Assembly (NCBI GenBank): GCA_013619145.1
Contig: JABXKR010000134.1
Location: 1-37,431, forward strand
Length of the DNA stretch: 37,431 nt
Source of the DNA: Psychromonas sp.
GTDB taxonomy: Bacteria; Pseudomonadota; Gammaproteobacteria; Enterobacterales; Psychromonadaceae
Reading direction: 5' to 3'
Part shown: positions 17,636 to 25,659 of the stretch, piece after piece
How positions within the stretch are numbered: the stretch's first letter is position 1
How the letters are laid out: each line of letters starts with the position of its first letter
Position numbers and translations under genes: made by a program
Notes under the pieces: generated by a model
The model's database searches: none
What the model saw: the letters and a program-made list of their open reading frames with translations, nothing else
Told to the model about the DNA's origin: nothing

Positions 17636-18242
17636 GTTAAGTGTATTAGGAGCATTATGGAACAAAATCAAATTTTTACCCGACCAACATATTTGGAGGT
17701 TTCCAGTCATTTTCTCCATGATGCCATCGACTTCAACATTAGATACAAGTTTTGTATGGAAAGTGATGGACCACTTTTTGGTGAGCCGAAGTCTAGGCGA
17801 GCAAAGTGTTTCATTGACCTGAGAATGGGGATCGAGTCAGATCTAAAGTCACTGATATGCTATCACGACTTCAATAATAGAAAAGGTAAAACGCTAGTAA
17901 AATGGATTGAAAAGTTTCGGCATAATATAGAACGAATGACGAATCGAATTGAGCCATATTTAGCAGCCGAGTTCATGGAAAAGCATAAATCGAACTTACT
18001 AAAGCTAGAAAAACTACCAGTAGATTTAAGGTATCGCTTCGATACATGGGAGTTCAGTGAAAACCAGGAAGCGTTGTACGATGAAACCATAGGTTGCAAT
18101 AGATGGTTAACGGAAATGTATCAAATCTTAGAACAGTTGATAGATTTGGCTAATTGCAATCTAAAACAACACGGTGGCATTGTAACAATGGAGGAAGTAT
18201 TAAAAGAGTTAACTGAGCCAAGGTTCAAAAAACACACTTAAC
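17636..18242 (+). mobile_element. candidate integron-type gene cassette B
   Basis: 5' core GTTAAGT (17636-17642, fits GTTRRRY) is the exact reverse complement of ACTTAAC (18236-18242, fits RYYYAAC); the stop codon lies in the latter. Confidence 0.65.
17657..18241 (+). CDS. hypothetical protein
   Basis: ORF with RBS ttaggagc; no recognised family. Confidence 0.7.
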   Translation: MEQNQIFTRPTYLEVSSHFLHDAIDFNIRYKFCMESDGPLFGEPKSRRAKCFIDLRMGIESDLKSLICYHDFNNRKGKTLVKWIEKFRHNIERMTNRIEPYLAAEFMEKHKSNLLKLEKLPVDLRYRFDTWEFSENQEALYDETIGCNRWLTEMYQILEQLIDLANCNLKQHGGIVTMEEVLKELTEPRFKKHT

Positions 18243-18286
18243 TAATAAGGATAGGTCGTAAGGATGTCAGCGAAATGTCAGGGTCA

Positions 18287-18346
18287 GAAATGTCAGGGTC
18301 AAGTCTTTAATCTTGATATCAATATTAAAGATTTGACCCCATTAAC
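18287..18346. repeat. REP-like palindrome, copy 2
   Basis: gGGGTCAAGTCTTTAATCTTGatatcaatATTAAAGATTTGACCCC-type stem; also a local duplication of gggtcagaaatgtca. Confidence 0.65.
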
Positions 18347-18421
18347 TGCTCGCCGGTGAGAAAGGCGTTATATTTTTTGACAATAGTCAGTACAAATCGA
18401 AAATAAAAAGGAGGATTAAGG

Positions 18422-19072
18422 GTGGAGATTAGTCTTTTCGGAATGTTTGTGACGGTAGCTGTAGCGCATTTCCTTGCACTTATCAGTCCCGGACCTGATT
18501 TTATACTTGTGGTAAAAAGTGCAATTAAAAATGGAAGTAAAAAATCCATTAGTGTGGCGGCTGGCATCGCTAGTGCTAATGCAGTGTACATTAGTTTGTG
18601 TTTAATTGGTGTTGGTTCCATTCTTGCGAGTTCTTTGATGGTTATGGTCGTTCTTAAAGTGGCTGGCGGTCTTTTTCTTATTTATTTGGCAATAATGGCT
18701 TTACGAGCAAAGAAAAGCAGTTACAAGGATTTGGCTTTAAGCAAGACAGATAGCCTTTATGTAGAAACAACCTTCACACGCGAATACCTGACGGGATTTA
18801 TGTCAGGTATTTTGAACCCGAAAAACCTACTATTTTACATGAGTTTATTTACGGTTGTTTTAACGAAGGATGTTAACTTTACCTTCAAAGTGGTGCTTGG
18901 TGTTTGGATGACATTGGTCGTATTCTTATGGGATTTATCGATTATTTATCTTTTATCAACAAGCAAGGTACAACGTAAGTTCTCCAAAATAGCGTATTAC
19001 TTAGACAAGTTTACTGGTGCTGTTTTAGGCATAATTGGTTTCACAATAGTGAAGTCTGCGCTTACGAAATAG
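18422..19072 (+). CDS. LysE/RhtB family exporter
   Basis: ALISPGPDFILVVKSAIKNGSKKSISVAAGIASANAVYISLCLIGVGSILASS. Confidence 0.93.
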   Translation: MEISLFGMFVTVAVAHFLALISPGPDFILVVKSAIKNGSKKSISVAAGIASANAVYISLCLIGVGSILASSLMVMVVLKVAGGLFLIYLAIMALRAKKSSYKDLALSKTDSLYVETTFTREYLTGFMSGILNPKNLLFYMSLFTVVLTKDVNFTFKVVLGVWMTLVVFLWDLSIIYLLSTSKVQRKFSKIAYYLDKFTGAVLGIIGFTIVKSALTK

Positions 19073-19170
19073 GATGGTGGAACAAACTATAAGTTGCTGC
19101 ACTGGACTGTTTACGGCTGTCACGGTTTTTGTGGGTAACATCAATTTACTTATGAAAGGGTAATTATCTT

Positions 19171-19809
19171 TTGAATTTTGAAACTTGGTTATTATTTTTT
19201 GTAGCTTATTTAACAATTACTTTATCTCCTGGCCCAAATGTTTTGCTGGTGATAAAAAATGCGGTTAAGTATGGTTATAAAGCAGCAAGCGTTACTATTC
19301 TGTTAAATCTCATCTGTCAGCTTATGATCATTACATTAGTTGCTTATGGCGCTGGTGCATTATTAGAAAAGTCCCCTATATTGTTTTTCGCTTTAAAGTT
19401 AACAGGCGGGGCTTACTTGATTTATCTTGGTATAACAGGCCTTCTTACAAAAGTGGGATCTAGCCATACAGAGAAAATAGAAGAGATATCTCCAATACAA
19501 TTTTCTTATTATAAAGTGTGCAAAGAAGCTTTTTTAGTTTCAGCAAGTAATCCTAAAACGATAATTTTTCTTTCAGCTTTTTTACCGCAATTTATAGCAA
19601 CTGACGCATCTATTGGTTGGCAATTTACAATAATGTTTTTGACAATTTGTTTTATTGTCATGTCTGTGCATTTAGTTTATTCGTATATCGCGAAAAATAT
19701 AAATAAGAAATGGTCAGGCTTAAAAGCACAACCTATTTTTTCTAAAATAACAAACAGTGCATTTTTAGCCTTTGGTTGTGGTGTGCTATTAAGTAGTCGT
19801 ACAACGTAA
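19171..19809 (+). CDS. LysE/RhtB family exporter
   Basis: YLTITLSPGPNVLLVIKNAVKYGYKAASVTILLN; TTG start. Confidence 0.92.
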   Translation: MNFETWLLFFVAYLTITLSPGPNVLLVIKNAVKYGYKAASVTILLNLICQLMIITLVAYGAGALLEKSPILFFALKLTGGAYLIYLGITGLLTKVGSSHTEKIEEISPIQFSYYKVCKEAFLVSASNPKTIIFLSAFLPQFIATDASIGWQFTIMFLTICFIVMSVHLVYSYIAKNINKKWSGLKAQPIFSKITNSAFLAFGCGVLLSSRTT

Positions 19810-19817
19810 ATATAAGC

Positions 19818-19903
19818 AAATTAACAGGACTGAAACAGCGGGCTATTTTCGCTACGCACAAGTTTAGCCCACAATTTTCAGCCCGTTAATTTGGGCGTTA
19901 CTT
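19818..19903 (+). other. candidate attC site between LysE-type cassettes
   Basis: AAATTAACAGGACTGAAAcagcGGGCTA..loop..TAGCCCacaatTTTCAGCCCGTTAATTT (long imperfect palindrome), followed by GGGCGTTACTT. Confidence 0.65.
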
Positions 19904-19931
19904 TTTGAATTTAACGAAATAAGGATTATTC

Positions 19932-20567
19932 GTGTCTGATTTTAGTTTTTGGTTATTATTTTTTTCCACTGCATTAGCTTTGAATATCGCTCCTGGGCCT
20001 GATCTTTTATATATATTGACCAAGACAATAGCGAATGGGAAAAAAGTAGGTATCGCATCTTCTCTGGGAGTATGTACAGGGGCGCTTTTTCATGTGGCAG
20101 CAGCTGCTGTTGGTTTATCTGCTATTTTGGTTTCATCCGCATTTTTGTTTTCAATAGTGAAATTTTTAGGGGCTGGTTACCTAATCTATTTAGCCTACCA
20201 GTCATTTCGTTCTGCTGGTACTAGTTTAAATATCAAGTCAGAGGAGCAGCCTAAAGAATCCGCATGGACAGCTTTTAAGCAGGGTGTACTTGTTGATATT
20301 TTAAATCCTAAAGTGGCTATCTTTTTCATGGCATTTTTACCCCAGTTTATTCGCGATGGCTATGGCTCTGTTCCCATTCAGCTACTTTATTTAGGTTTGT
20401 TAGTTATTGCGGTCGCTGTTGTAGTTGAAGTTATTTATGTATTAGTCGCATCAAAACTGACAGAAAAAGTAAGAAGCAGCAAGACTGCCAGTGTATGGAT
20501 CGATCGTGTTGTCGGAACGATTTTTACTGGATTAGGGTTGAAACTGGCAATAAGTTCGAGCATATAA
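19932..20567 (+). CDS. LysE/RhtB family exporter
   Basis: ALALNIAPGPDLLYILTKTIANGKKVGIASSLGVCTGALFH; GTG start. Confidence 0.93.
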   Translation: MSDFSFWLLFFSTALALNIAPGPDLLYILTKTIANGKKVGIASSLGVCTGALFHVAAAAVGLSAILVSSAFLFSIVKFLGAGYLIYLAYQSFRSAGTSLNIKSEEQPKESAWTAFKQGVLVDILNPKVAIFFMAFLPQFIRDGYGSVPIQLLYLGLLVIAVAVVVEVIYVLVASKLTEKVRSSKTASVWIDRVVGTIFTGLGLKLAISSSI

Positions 20568-20656
20568 CCTAGTGTCTTAAAAGCGCTTAAAATGCGATAT
20601 CAAAGCGCTATTTTTTCTAATATTTGCTGTGAGATAATTCTACAGCCTCGTTATAT
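20562..20656 (+). other. candidate attC site
   Basis: ATATAAC (20562-20568) and exact complement GTTATAT (20650-20656) bracketing a 95-bp imperfectly palindromic spacer directly after the stop and before the next gene's RBS. Confidence 0.65.
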
Positions 20657-20670
20657 TTCAAGGAGAGTGT

Positions 20671-21135
20671 GTGCACTTTATTTCAGCCACTGAGGCTCAC
20701 TATAAGGGAATTTTAAATTTAGTTCCTTCTCGTGAAGAGTTATATCTTGTTTATCCAAGCGGTACTTTCCCTTTGGATAATTCTCAGTTACAACAACTTG
20801 CAAAAACACGCAGTGATTTAACCGTCGCTATTGATGGTGAGCATGTCGTGGCTTTTGCTAACCTGTATCAGGTTAATCAAAGCTGCTCAGCCTTTATCGG
20901 GAATGTTGTGGTTGCCAATTCACACAGAGGACAGGGAATAGGTAAAGCTTTAACATTACACATGGCTGAAGTATGCCAAGTAAAATATGAAGCAACTCCC
21001 CATTTATCTGTGTTCAACTTTAATACTAAAGCTTTGTTAATGTATACAGGATTAGGCTTTAAGCCATATGCAATTGAGCAACGTGAAAACTTAACAAAAG
21101 AACCTGTCGCGCTTGTACATATGAGCCTGCGTTAG
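20671..21135 (+). CDS. GNAT family N-acetyltransferase
   Basis: FIGNVVVANSHRGQGIGKALTLHMAEV acetyl-CoA binding motif; GTG start after AAGGAGAG. Confidence 0.92.
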   Translation: MHFISATEAHYKGILNLVPSREELYLVYPSGTFPLDNSQLQQLAKTRSDLTVAIDGEHVVAFANLYQVNQSCSAFIGNVVVANSHRGQGIGKALTLHMAEVCQVKYEATPHLSVFNFNTKALLMYTGLGFKPYAIEQRENLTKEPVALVHMSLR

Positions 21136-21175
21136 AACATTACAAATCAAGCGAGGCATTACGGCTGTTTGCGGC

Positions 21176-21943
21176 GTTATAAGGAGAGTGTGTTGGAAAA
21201 ATTTGCTGTACTGTCAGATATTCATAGCAACGTATTTGCTCTTAAAGCTGTTGTTGATGATGCGAAATCAAAAGGTGTGACAACTTTTATTAATCTTGGT
21301 GATATTTTATATGGACCGATTGCTCCAAGAGAAACATATGATTATTTGCTTTCTCTGGATGCAATAACGATTTCGGGCAATCAGGACCGACAAATTTATG
21401 AGGCCACAGAAGCTGATATTATTTCTAATCCAACCATGCAGTTTATCTTGAATGATTTGGGTAAATCACCCTTGTTATGGATGCAGCAGTTACCTTTCGA
21501 TTTACAGATTAACGCTGATATTTATGCGTGCCATGGCACCCCGAGCGATGATCTTGTATATCTATTAGAGGAGATCAGTTCAGGTCGTGCCGAACTGCGA
21601 TCTGATAGTGAAATAATTGAGTTATTAAATGGCGTATCTTCACCGGTAATTATTTGCGGGCACACTCACACGCCAAGATGTGTTGAGTTATCAACGGGTC
21701 AAATAGTTATTAATCCTGGGAGCGTCGGCCTTCAAGCTTATAGCGACGATCAACCTAGCGTGCATTCTATGCAAAATCATTCATCAAAAGCATCCTATGT
21801 AACCTTGCAGAAAAAAGCAGATAAACAGTGGGAGATAGTGTTTCACAAAGTTGATTATGATCTACAAAGTGCAATAAATGCCGCCAAATCACAAGGTCGT
21901 GATGATTGGGTGCATTTCCTGTCCACAGGCAGGTGCTTATAAC
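21176..21943 (+). mobile_element. candidate integron-type gene cassette G (metallophosphoesterase)
   Basis: 5' core GTTATAA (21176-21182) is the exact reverse complement of TTATAAC (21937-21943), which contains the TAA stop. Confidence 0.65.
21190..21942 (+). CDS. metallophosphoesterase (YfcE/MJ0936-like)
   Basis: FAVLSDIHSNVFALKAVVDD, NLGDILYGP, GNQDRQI, CHGTPSD, CGHTHTPR, NPGSVG. Confidence 0.93.
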   Translation: MLEKFAVLSDIHSNVFALKAVVDDAKSKGVTTFINLGDILYGPIAPRETYDYLLSLDAITISGNQDRQIYEATEADIISNPTMQFILNDLGKSPLLWMQQLPFDLQINADIYACHGTPSDDLVYLLEEISSGRAELRSDSEIIELLNGVSSPVIICGHTHTPRCVELSTGQIVINPGSVGLQAYSDDQPSVHSMQNHSSKASYVTLQKKADKQWEIVFHKVDYDLQSAINAAKSQGRDDWVHFLSTGRCL

Positions 21944-21974
21944 AACGCAAGCAATCGGCGTGTAAAATTGCACA

Positions 21975-22004
21975 AAAGGTAAATAAAGGTAAATAAAGGT
22001 AAAT
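21975..22004 (+). repeat. three tandem copies of AAAGGTAAAT immediately upstream of a start codon
   Basis: AAAGGTAAAT x3 read directly; ATG at 22006. Confidence 0.95.
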
Positions 22005-22005
22005 C

Positions 22006-22623
22006 ATGCACCGAATCATAGTTTCAGATATTTTTGGAAAAACAAAATCATTAGAGAAAATATCAGATTCACTATCTGGAACTGTAGAAATTTTTGATCC
22101 CTACGATTCTGTATCAATGAATTTCAAGACAGAGCAGGAAGCCTATGCACACTTTAGTTCTGAAGTTGGCTTGGAAAAATACACAGAGAAGCTTAAAGAA
22201 TATTTGTTGAATCTTAAAAAACCGGTATCTTTGCTTGGGTTTAGTGTCGGAGCTTCAGCAATATGGAAACTATCAGCAGAGCAAGAGATCGTTAATGTTT
22301 TGGGCTCAGTATGCTTCTACAGTTCTCAAATCCGACACTACAGAGAGATAGTGCCACAATTTCCGGTTCAACTTGTCTTCCCAAGTGATGAAAATAGCTT
22401 CTCGATAACTGAGCTGATAGAACAACTTAAAAAAAATAAGCGAGTAAAAATTCACCAAGCGCCATACCTTCATGGATTTATGAATTTTCATTCTCCAAAC
22501 TTTACCCCTTATGCATACGCCCTATACTTAAGGGCTTTGTGCAATGTGCCATGTAACACCTGTATCCAAATGAGCGAATTCTTCAGAATAAGCGACTTCA
22601 GCAAACGCTTTGTGAGCGGCTAA
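22006..22623 (+). CDS. alpha/beta hydrolase fold protein (dienelactone-hydrolase-like)
   Basis: VSLLGFSVGASAIWKLS nucleophile elbow, C-terminal HGF. Confidence 0.65.
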   Translation: MHRIIVSDIFGKTKSLEKISDSLSGTVEIFDPYDSVSMNFKTEQEAYAHFSSEVGLEKYTEKLKEYLLNLKKPVSLLGFSVGASAIWKLSAEQEIVNVLGSVCFYSSQIRHYREIVPQFPVQLVFPSDENSFSITELIEQLKKNKRVKIHQAPYLHGFMNFHSPNFTPYAYALYLRALCNVPCNTCIQMSEFFRISDFSKRFVSG

Positions 22624-22662
22624 CTCACTAATTGGAGGCTAGCAGCAAGTGGCGAGTTATTA
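22618..22662 (+). other. short candidate attC-like hairpin
   Basis: TAACTCAC..GTGGCGAGTTA; the stop codon lies in the left arm as for cassettes B and G. Confidence 0.45.
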
Positions 22663-22757
22663 TGTCTATAGCTAGCAAGCGTATAGATCCAAATGAGTTT
22701 CGTGAAAATGGTTGATTTAGCGTAGTATGTCGGTAATTGAATATACTGAAGTTATCT

Positions 22758-23048
22758 ATGACTATTGAAGTAACAAATCTGCCAGATCCTGAAGTAACAT
22801 GTGCAAAATGCCAAGCTTGCTGTTGTCGTTTAGAAGTTATGATTGTTACTGACACTGGTGTGCCAGAGGAACATATTGCAGCTGATGCCTGGGGAGGTCA
22901 AGTTATGGCTCGTTTAGATGATGGTTGGTGTTCAGCCTTAGATCGCGATACCTTGATGTGTACAATCTACGAAAATCGACCATGGATTTGCCGAGAATTT
23001 GAAATGGGTTCGTATGAGTGTCTCAATGAATATAACGAAAATACGTAA
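22758..23048 (+). CDS. YkgJ-family cysteine-cluster protein
   Basis: VTCAKCQACCCRLEVM..WCSALDRDTLMCTIYENRPWICREFEMGS. Confidence 0.88.
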   Translation: MTIEVTNLPDPEVTCAKCQACCCRLEVMIVTDTGVPEEHIAADAWGGQVMARLDDGWCSALDRDTLMCTIYENRPWICREFEMGSYECLNEYNENT

Positions 23049-23244
23049 CGGTTTTACCTAGCACTAATTGATAGATGATTTCTTCTTTTTGCGGTCGTCT
23101 ACTCTTCCCCTCGAAACACAGCATCGTTCAAACCTCCTTCCTATGTTCACTAAATAGCCAACCTGAATTAACACCACCTACAAGGCGGGAGATCCGCTTT
23201 TATTTTGCAGGTAATTCAATGTATTAGAATAGCAAAGCAATTCA

Positions 23245-23307
23245 GAAAATGGCTTGAGCGCTCAAAAAGAAAATCGCCACTTCAGTTGGCAAGGTGAATC
23301 CGCCTGA
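23245..23307 (+). pseudogene. 3'-terminal fragment of a homologue of the 13250-14275 gene
   Basis: Translates ENGLSAQKENRHFSWQGESA* versus EKGLVTQKPNRHFSWQGAAA*; many differences at third positions. Confidence 0.8.
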
Positions 23308-23350
23308 TAGCAAAATGAGCTTATAGCCAAGCTCTCTGCCAAAGCGCCCA

Positions 23351-23384
23351 AAAAAAGCCCGCTAGTTAATCTCTCGGGCTTTTT
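23351..23384 (-). terminator. rho-independent terminator, possibly bidirectional
   Basis: aaaaaAGCCCGctagttaatctctCGGGCTttttt. Confidence 0.75.
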
Positions 23385-23407
23385 AAAACTACAGGTTAAC
23401 TGGACAA

Positions 23408-24619
23408 TTAATCAATGCAGGCTTGTTGATTAAACTCAGCTTTTAACGCCAAGCGTTCCCTTTCTGCTAAGTACATGAAAAACAGAGCAATTAAACAAAA
23501 CAGGGCTGCGGCGATAAATACCGCATAATAACTGAAATATTGTGCGATCCCCCCCACTATTAGGCTGCTTGATAATATGCTGAGCATTATGCTGTTATTA
23601 AACAGTGTTGAGGCTAAACCTATCTGTTTTTTCATCAAATCCTGTACAACCAGCATACCTAAACTGGCGTTGATACCAATAAACACACCGTTAAATAGCT
23701 GCAGTAACATAAACTGCCAGAGCTGTTGTGCAACTAGCAAACCAGCAAAAAATAGCAGGCCGCTAATACAAGCGATATAGATTAGTCGCGTTGCACCGAA
23801 CCTCGGCGCAAGATAACCCGCACTTAACATAATTGGGATTTCAACAAAGGCCGCAATTCCCATCAGGTAGCCCACCCATTTAGAGTCAAAATTTAACTCT
23901 TGAGTGATATAAAGACTTATTGATGTGAGGTACATATTGTTGGCACTAAAGGCAAAAAAGATGGATATCAAAAAGAATAAGACGCCAGATATTTTTAGCC
24001 AATTCACGTTTTCGCTCTCAACCTGCTCTTCTTTAATCTGGCTATCAGTCATAGCAAAGCAAACAATAATAAATACCACTGCAGCAAAAAAAACCGCAAG
24101 CAGAAACGTTTGTTTAAAACCGAAAGAATCATTTATTAAAAAGGCCACTGGTGGTCCAATCACCCACGCCATAGCCATTGCTGCACGCATCATAGTAACA
24201 AATACTGCCGCTTTATCAGCAAGCTGGTTATCTGCAAAATCACGCCCCATGCTGAAAATTTGCGGTAAACAAACCGCACTTAACGACATAAAAAAAATAA
24301 CCGCACACAATATAGTGTAATAGTGATGACTCATTGCCAAAAAAATCGTAGTGATAATAAACCCAGTTTGGCCCGCTAAAACAATATACTTGCGACTTAA
24401 ACCCTTATCTGATTTTTTGGCAATATATTGCGAGACCAATACCCCGCTTAAAACCATGCAAGTAATCAAAATACCCATGCTTATTGGTGTAGCGTGAACT
24501 TCCTCAATCAGATAAAGACTTAATATAGGATAAATGAAGGCGGTACTTAGCCCGATAAAAAAACAGGTCAATAAATAGATAATCGATTGTTTGCTAAATA
24601 ACATGTTGCGCTCCTTCAT
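23408..24619 (-). CDS. MFS transporter, sugar-efflux SetA/SotB-like
   Basis: FFIGLSTAFIYPILSLYLIEEVHATPISMGILITCMVLSGVLVSQYIAKKSDKGLSRK. Confidence 0.85.
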   Translation of the reverse strand: MKERNMLFSKQSIIYLLTCFFIGLSTAFIYPILSLYLIEEVHATPISMGILITCMVLSGVLVSQYIAKKSDKGLSRKYIVLAGQTGFIITTIFLAMSHHYYTILCAVIFFMSLSAVCLPQIFSMGRDFADNQLADKAAVFVTMMRAAMAMAWVIGPPVAFLINDSFGFKQTFLLAVFFAAVVFIIVCFAMTDSQIKEEQVESENVNWLKISGVLFFLISIFFAFSANNMYLTSISLYITQELNFDSKWVGYLMGIAAFVEIPIMLSAGYLAPRFGATRLIYIACISGLLFFAGLLVAQQLWQFMLLQLFNGVFIGINASLGMLVVQDLMKKQIGLASTLFNNSIMLSILSSSLIVGGIAQYFSYYAVFIAAALFCLIALFFMYLAERERLALKAEFNQQACID

Positions 24620-24718
24620 AATTGAATAATTTATGCACGTAATTTAGCAATTTAAGGCACAACAAGTGATTCTTTTCAGGCCACTTCTGATACTATCCTA
24701 TCATATGCAAAGGCGGCT

Positions 24719-25594
24719 ATGATAGAAAAGGTATCTGTATTGAAACCGACAATTGAAAAAGTAAGCAATCAGCGTGATTTTAGCTGGCGAATCCACCGTT
24801 ATGATTGTTGTGATGCACAATTTGACTGGCATTATCATTTTGAATATGAGGTTGTACTGCACCGTCATTTAAGCGGAAAGTTGTTTGCCGGTGACTACAT
24901 TGGTGAAATAAAACATAATAACCTGACTATCTTTGGCCCTAAACTGCCTCATACTGTGATCCACGAAGCTGATTCAGATAAACAAAATAACAGCACCTAT
25001 ATCTTATGGTTCAGCCAGCAATGGATAAACCAACTGATTAATCAGCTGCCTGAGCTTAATAATCTGAAATCTTTATTAAGTCGCTCGATTCAGGGATTGC
25101 AGTTTGACGAATTGACAGCTGAGCGTGTATTTCAACTTTTACAAGAGCATCAAGCTTTCAGTCCTGCGATGGGATTTAGCCGCTTAATTGAAGTCCTGAT
25201 TATTTTAAGTGAGGCAAAACAGGTAAAACGGTTAAATACCTACAGCTTGCCCGAGATTGAAGACAATCCAAAAGAGTTAAAGCTGGTACGGAAAATCTCT
25301 AATTATATTGAATTAAATTACCGTAATAATATTCAAGTTATTGACTTATGTAATGAGATACATGTCAGTGAAAGCACCGTTTATCGGCTTTTTGAGCGCC
25401 ATTTTGTATGCAGCTTTTCTAATCATGTTAAGGAATTTAGGATAGGCAAAGCCTGTGAACTTTTGGTTAACAGCAATACCAGCATCGCAGTAATTGCAGA
25501 CTTAGTCGGTTTTAGTAATTTATCGAATTTTAACCGCCAGTTTAAACAGTGTAAGCAGATGACACCTAAGCAGTTTCGCTTACTGTTTGCTTAA
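24719..25594 (+). CDS. AraC-family transcriptional regulator
   Basis: Cupin-like N-terminus plus C-terminal HTH: VIDLCNEIHVSESTVYRLFERHFVCSFSNHVKEFRIGKACELL..VIADLVGFSNLSNFNRQFKQCKQMTPKQFR. Confidence 0.93.
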   Translation: MIEKVSVLKPTIEKVSNQRDFSWRIHRYDCCDAQFDWHYHFEYEVVLHRHLSGKLFAGDYIGEIKHNNLTIFGPKLPHTVIHEADSDKQNNSTYILWFSQQWINQLINQLPELNNLKSLLSRSIQGLQFDELTAERVFQLLQEHQAFSPAMGFSRLIEVLIILSEAKQVKRLNTYSLPEIEDNPKELKLVRKISNYIELNYRNNIQVIDLCNEIHVSESTVYRLFERHFVCSFSNHVKEFRIGKACELLVNSNTSIAVIADLVGFSNLSNFNRQFKQCKQMTPKQFRLLFA

Positions 25595-25659
25595 ACAGAT
25601 AAGATCCCCATGTTTACGCCCTGCTCGATCGGGCTTTTGTCCGCCAGATGATAAAAAGG

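Noticed and set aside
21945-22004. Possible CRISPR-like short repeat (ggtaaataaa x3)
   Set aside because: Contiguous tandem decamer without spacers, at an RBS; not CRISPR
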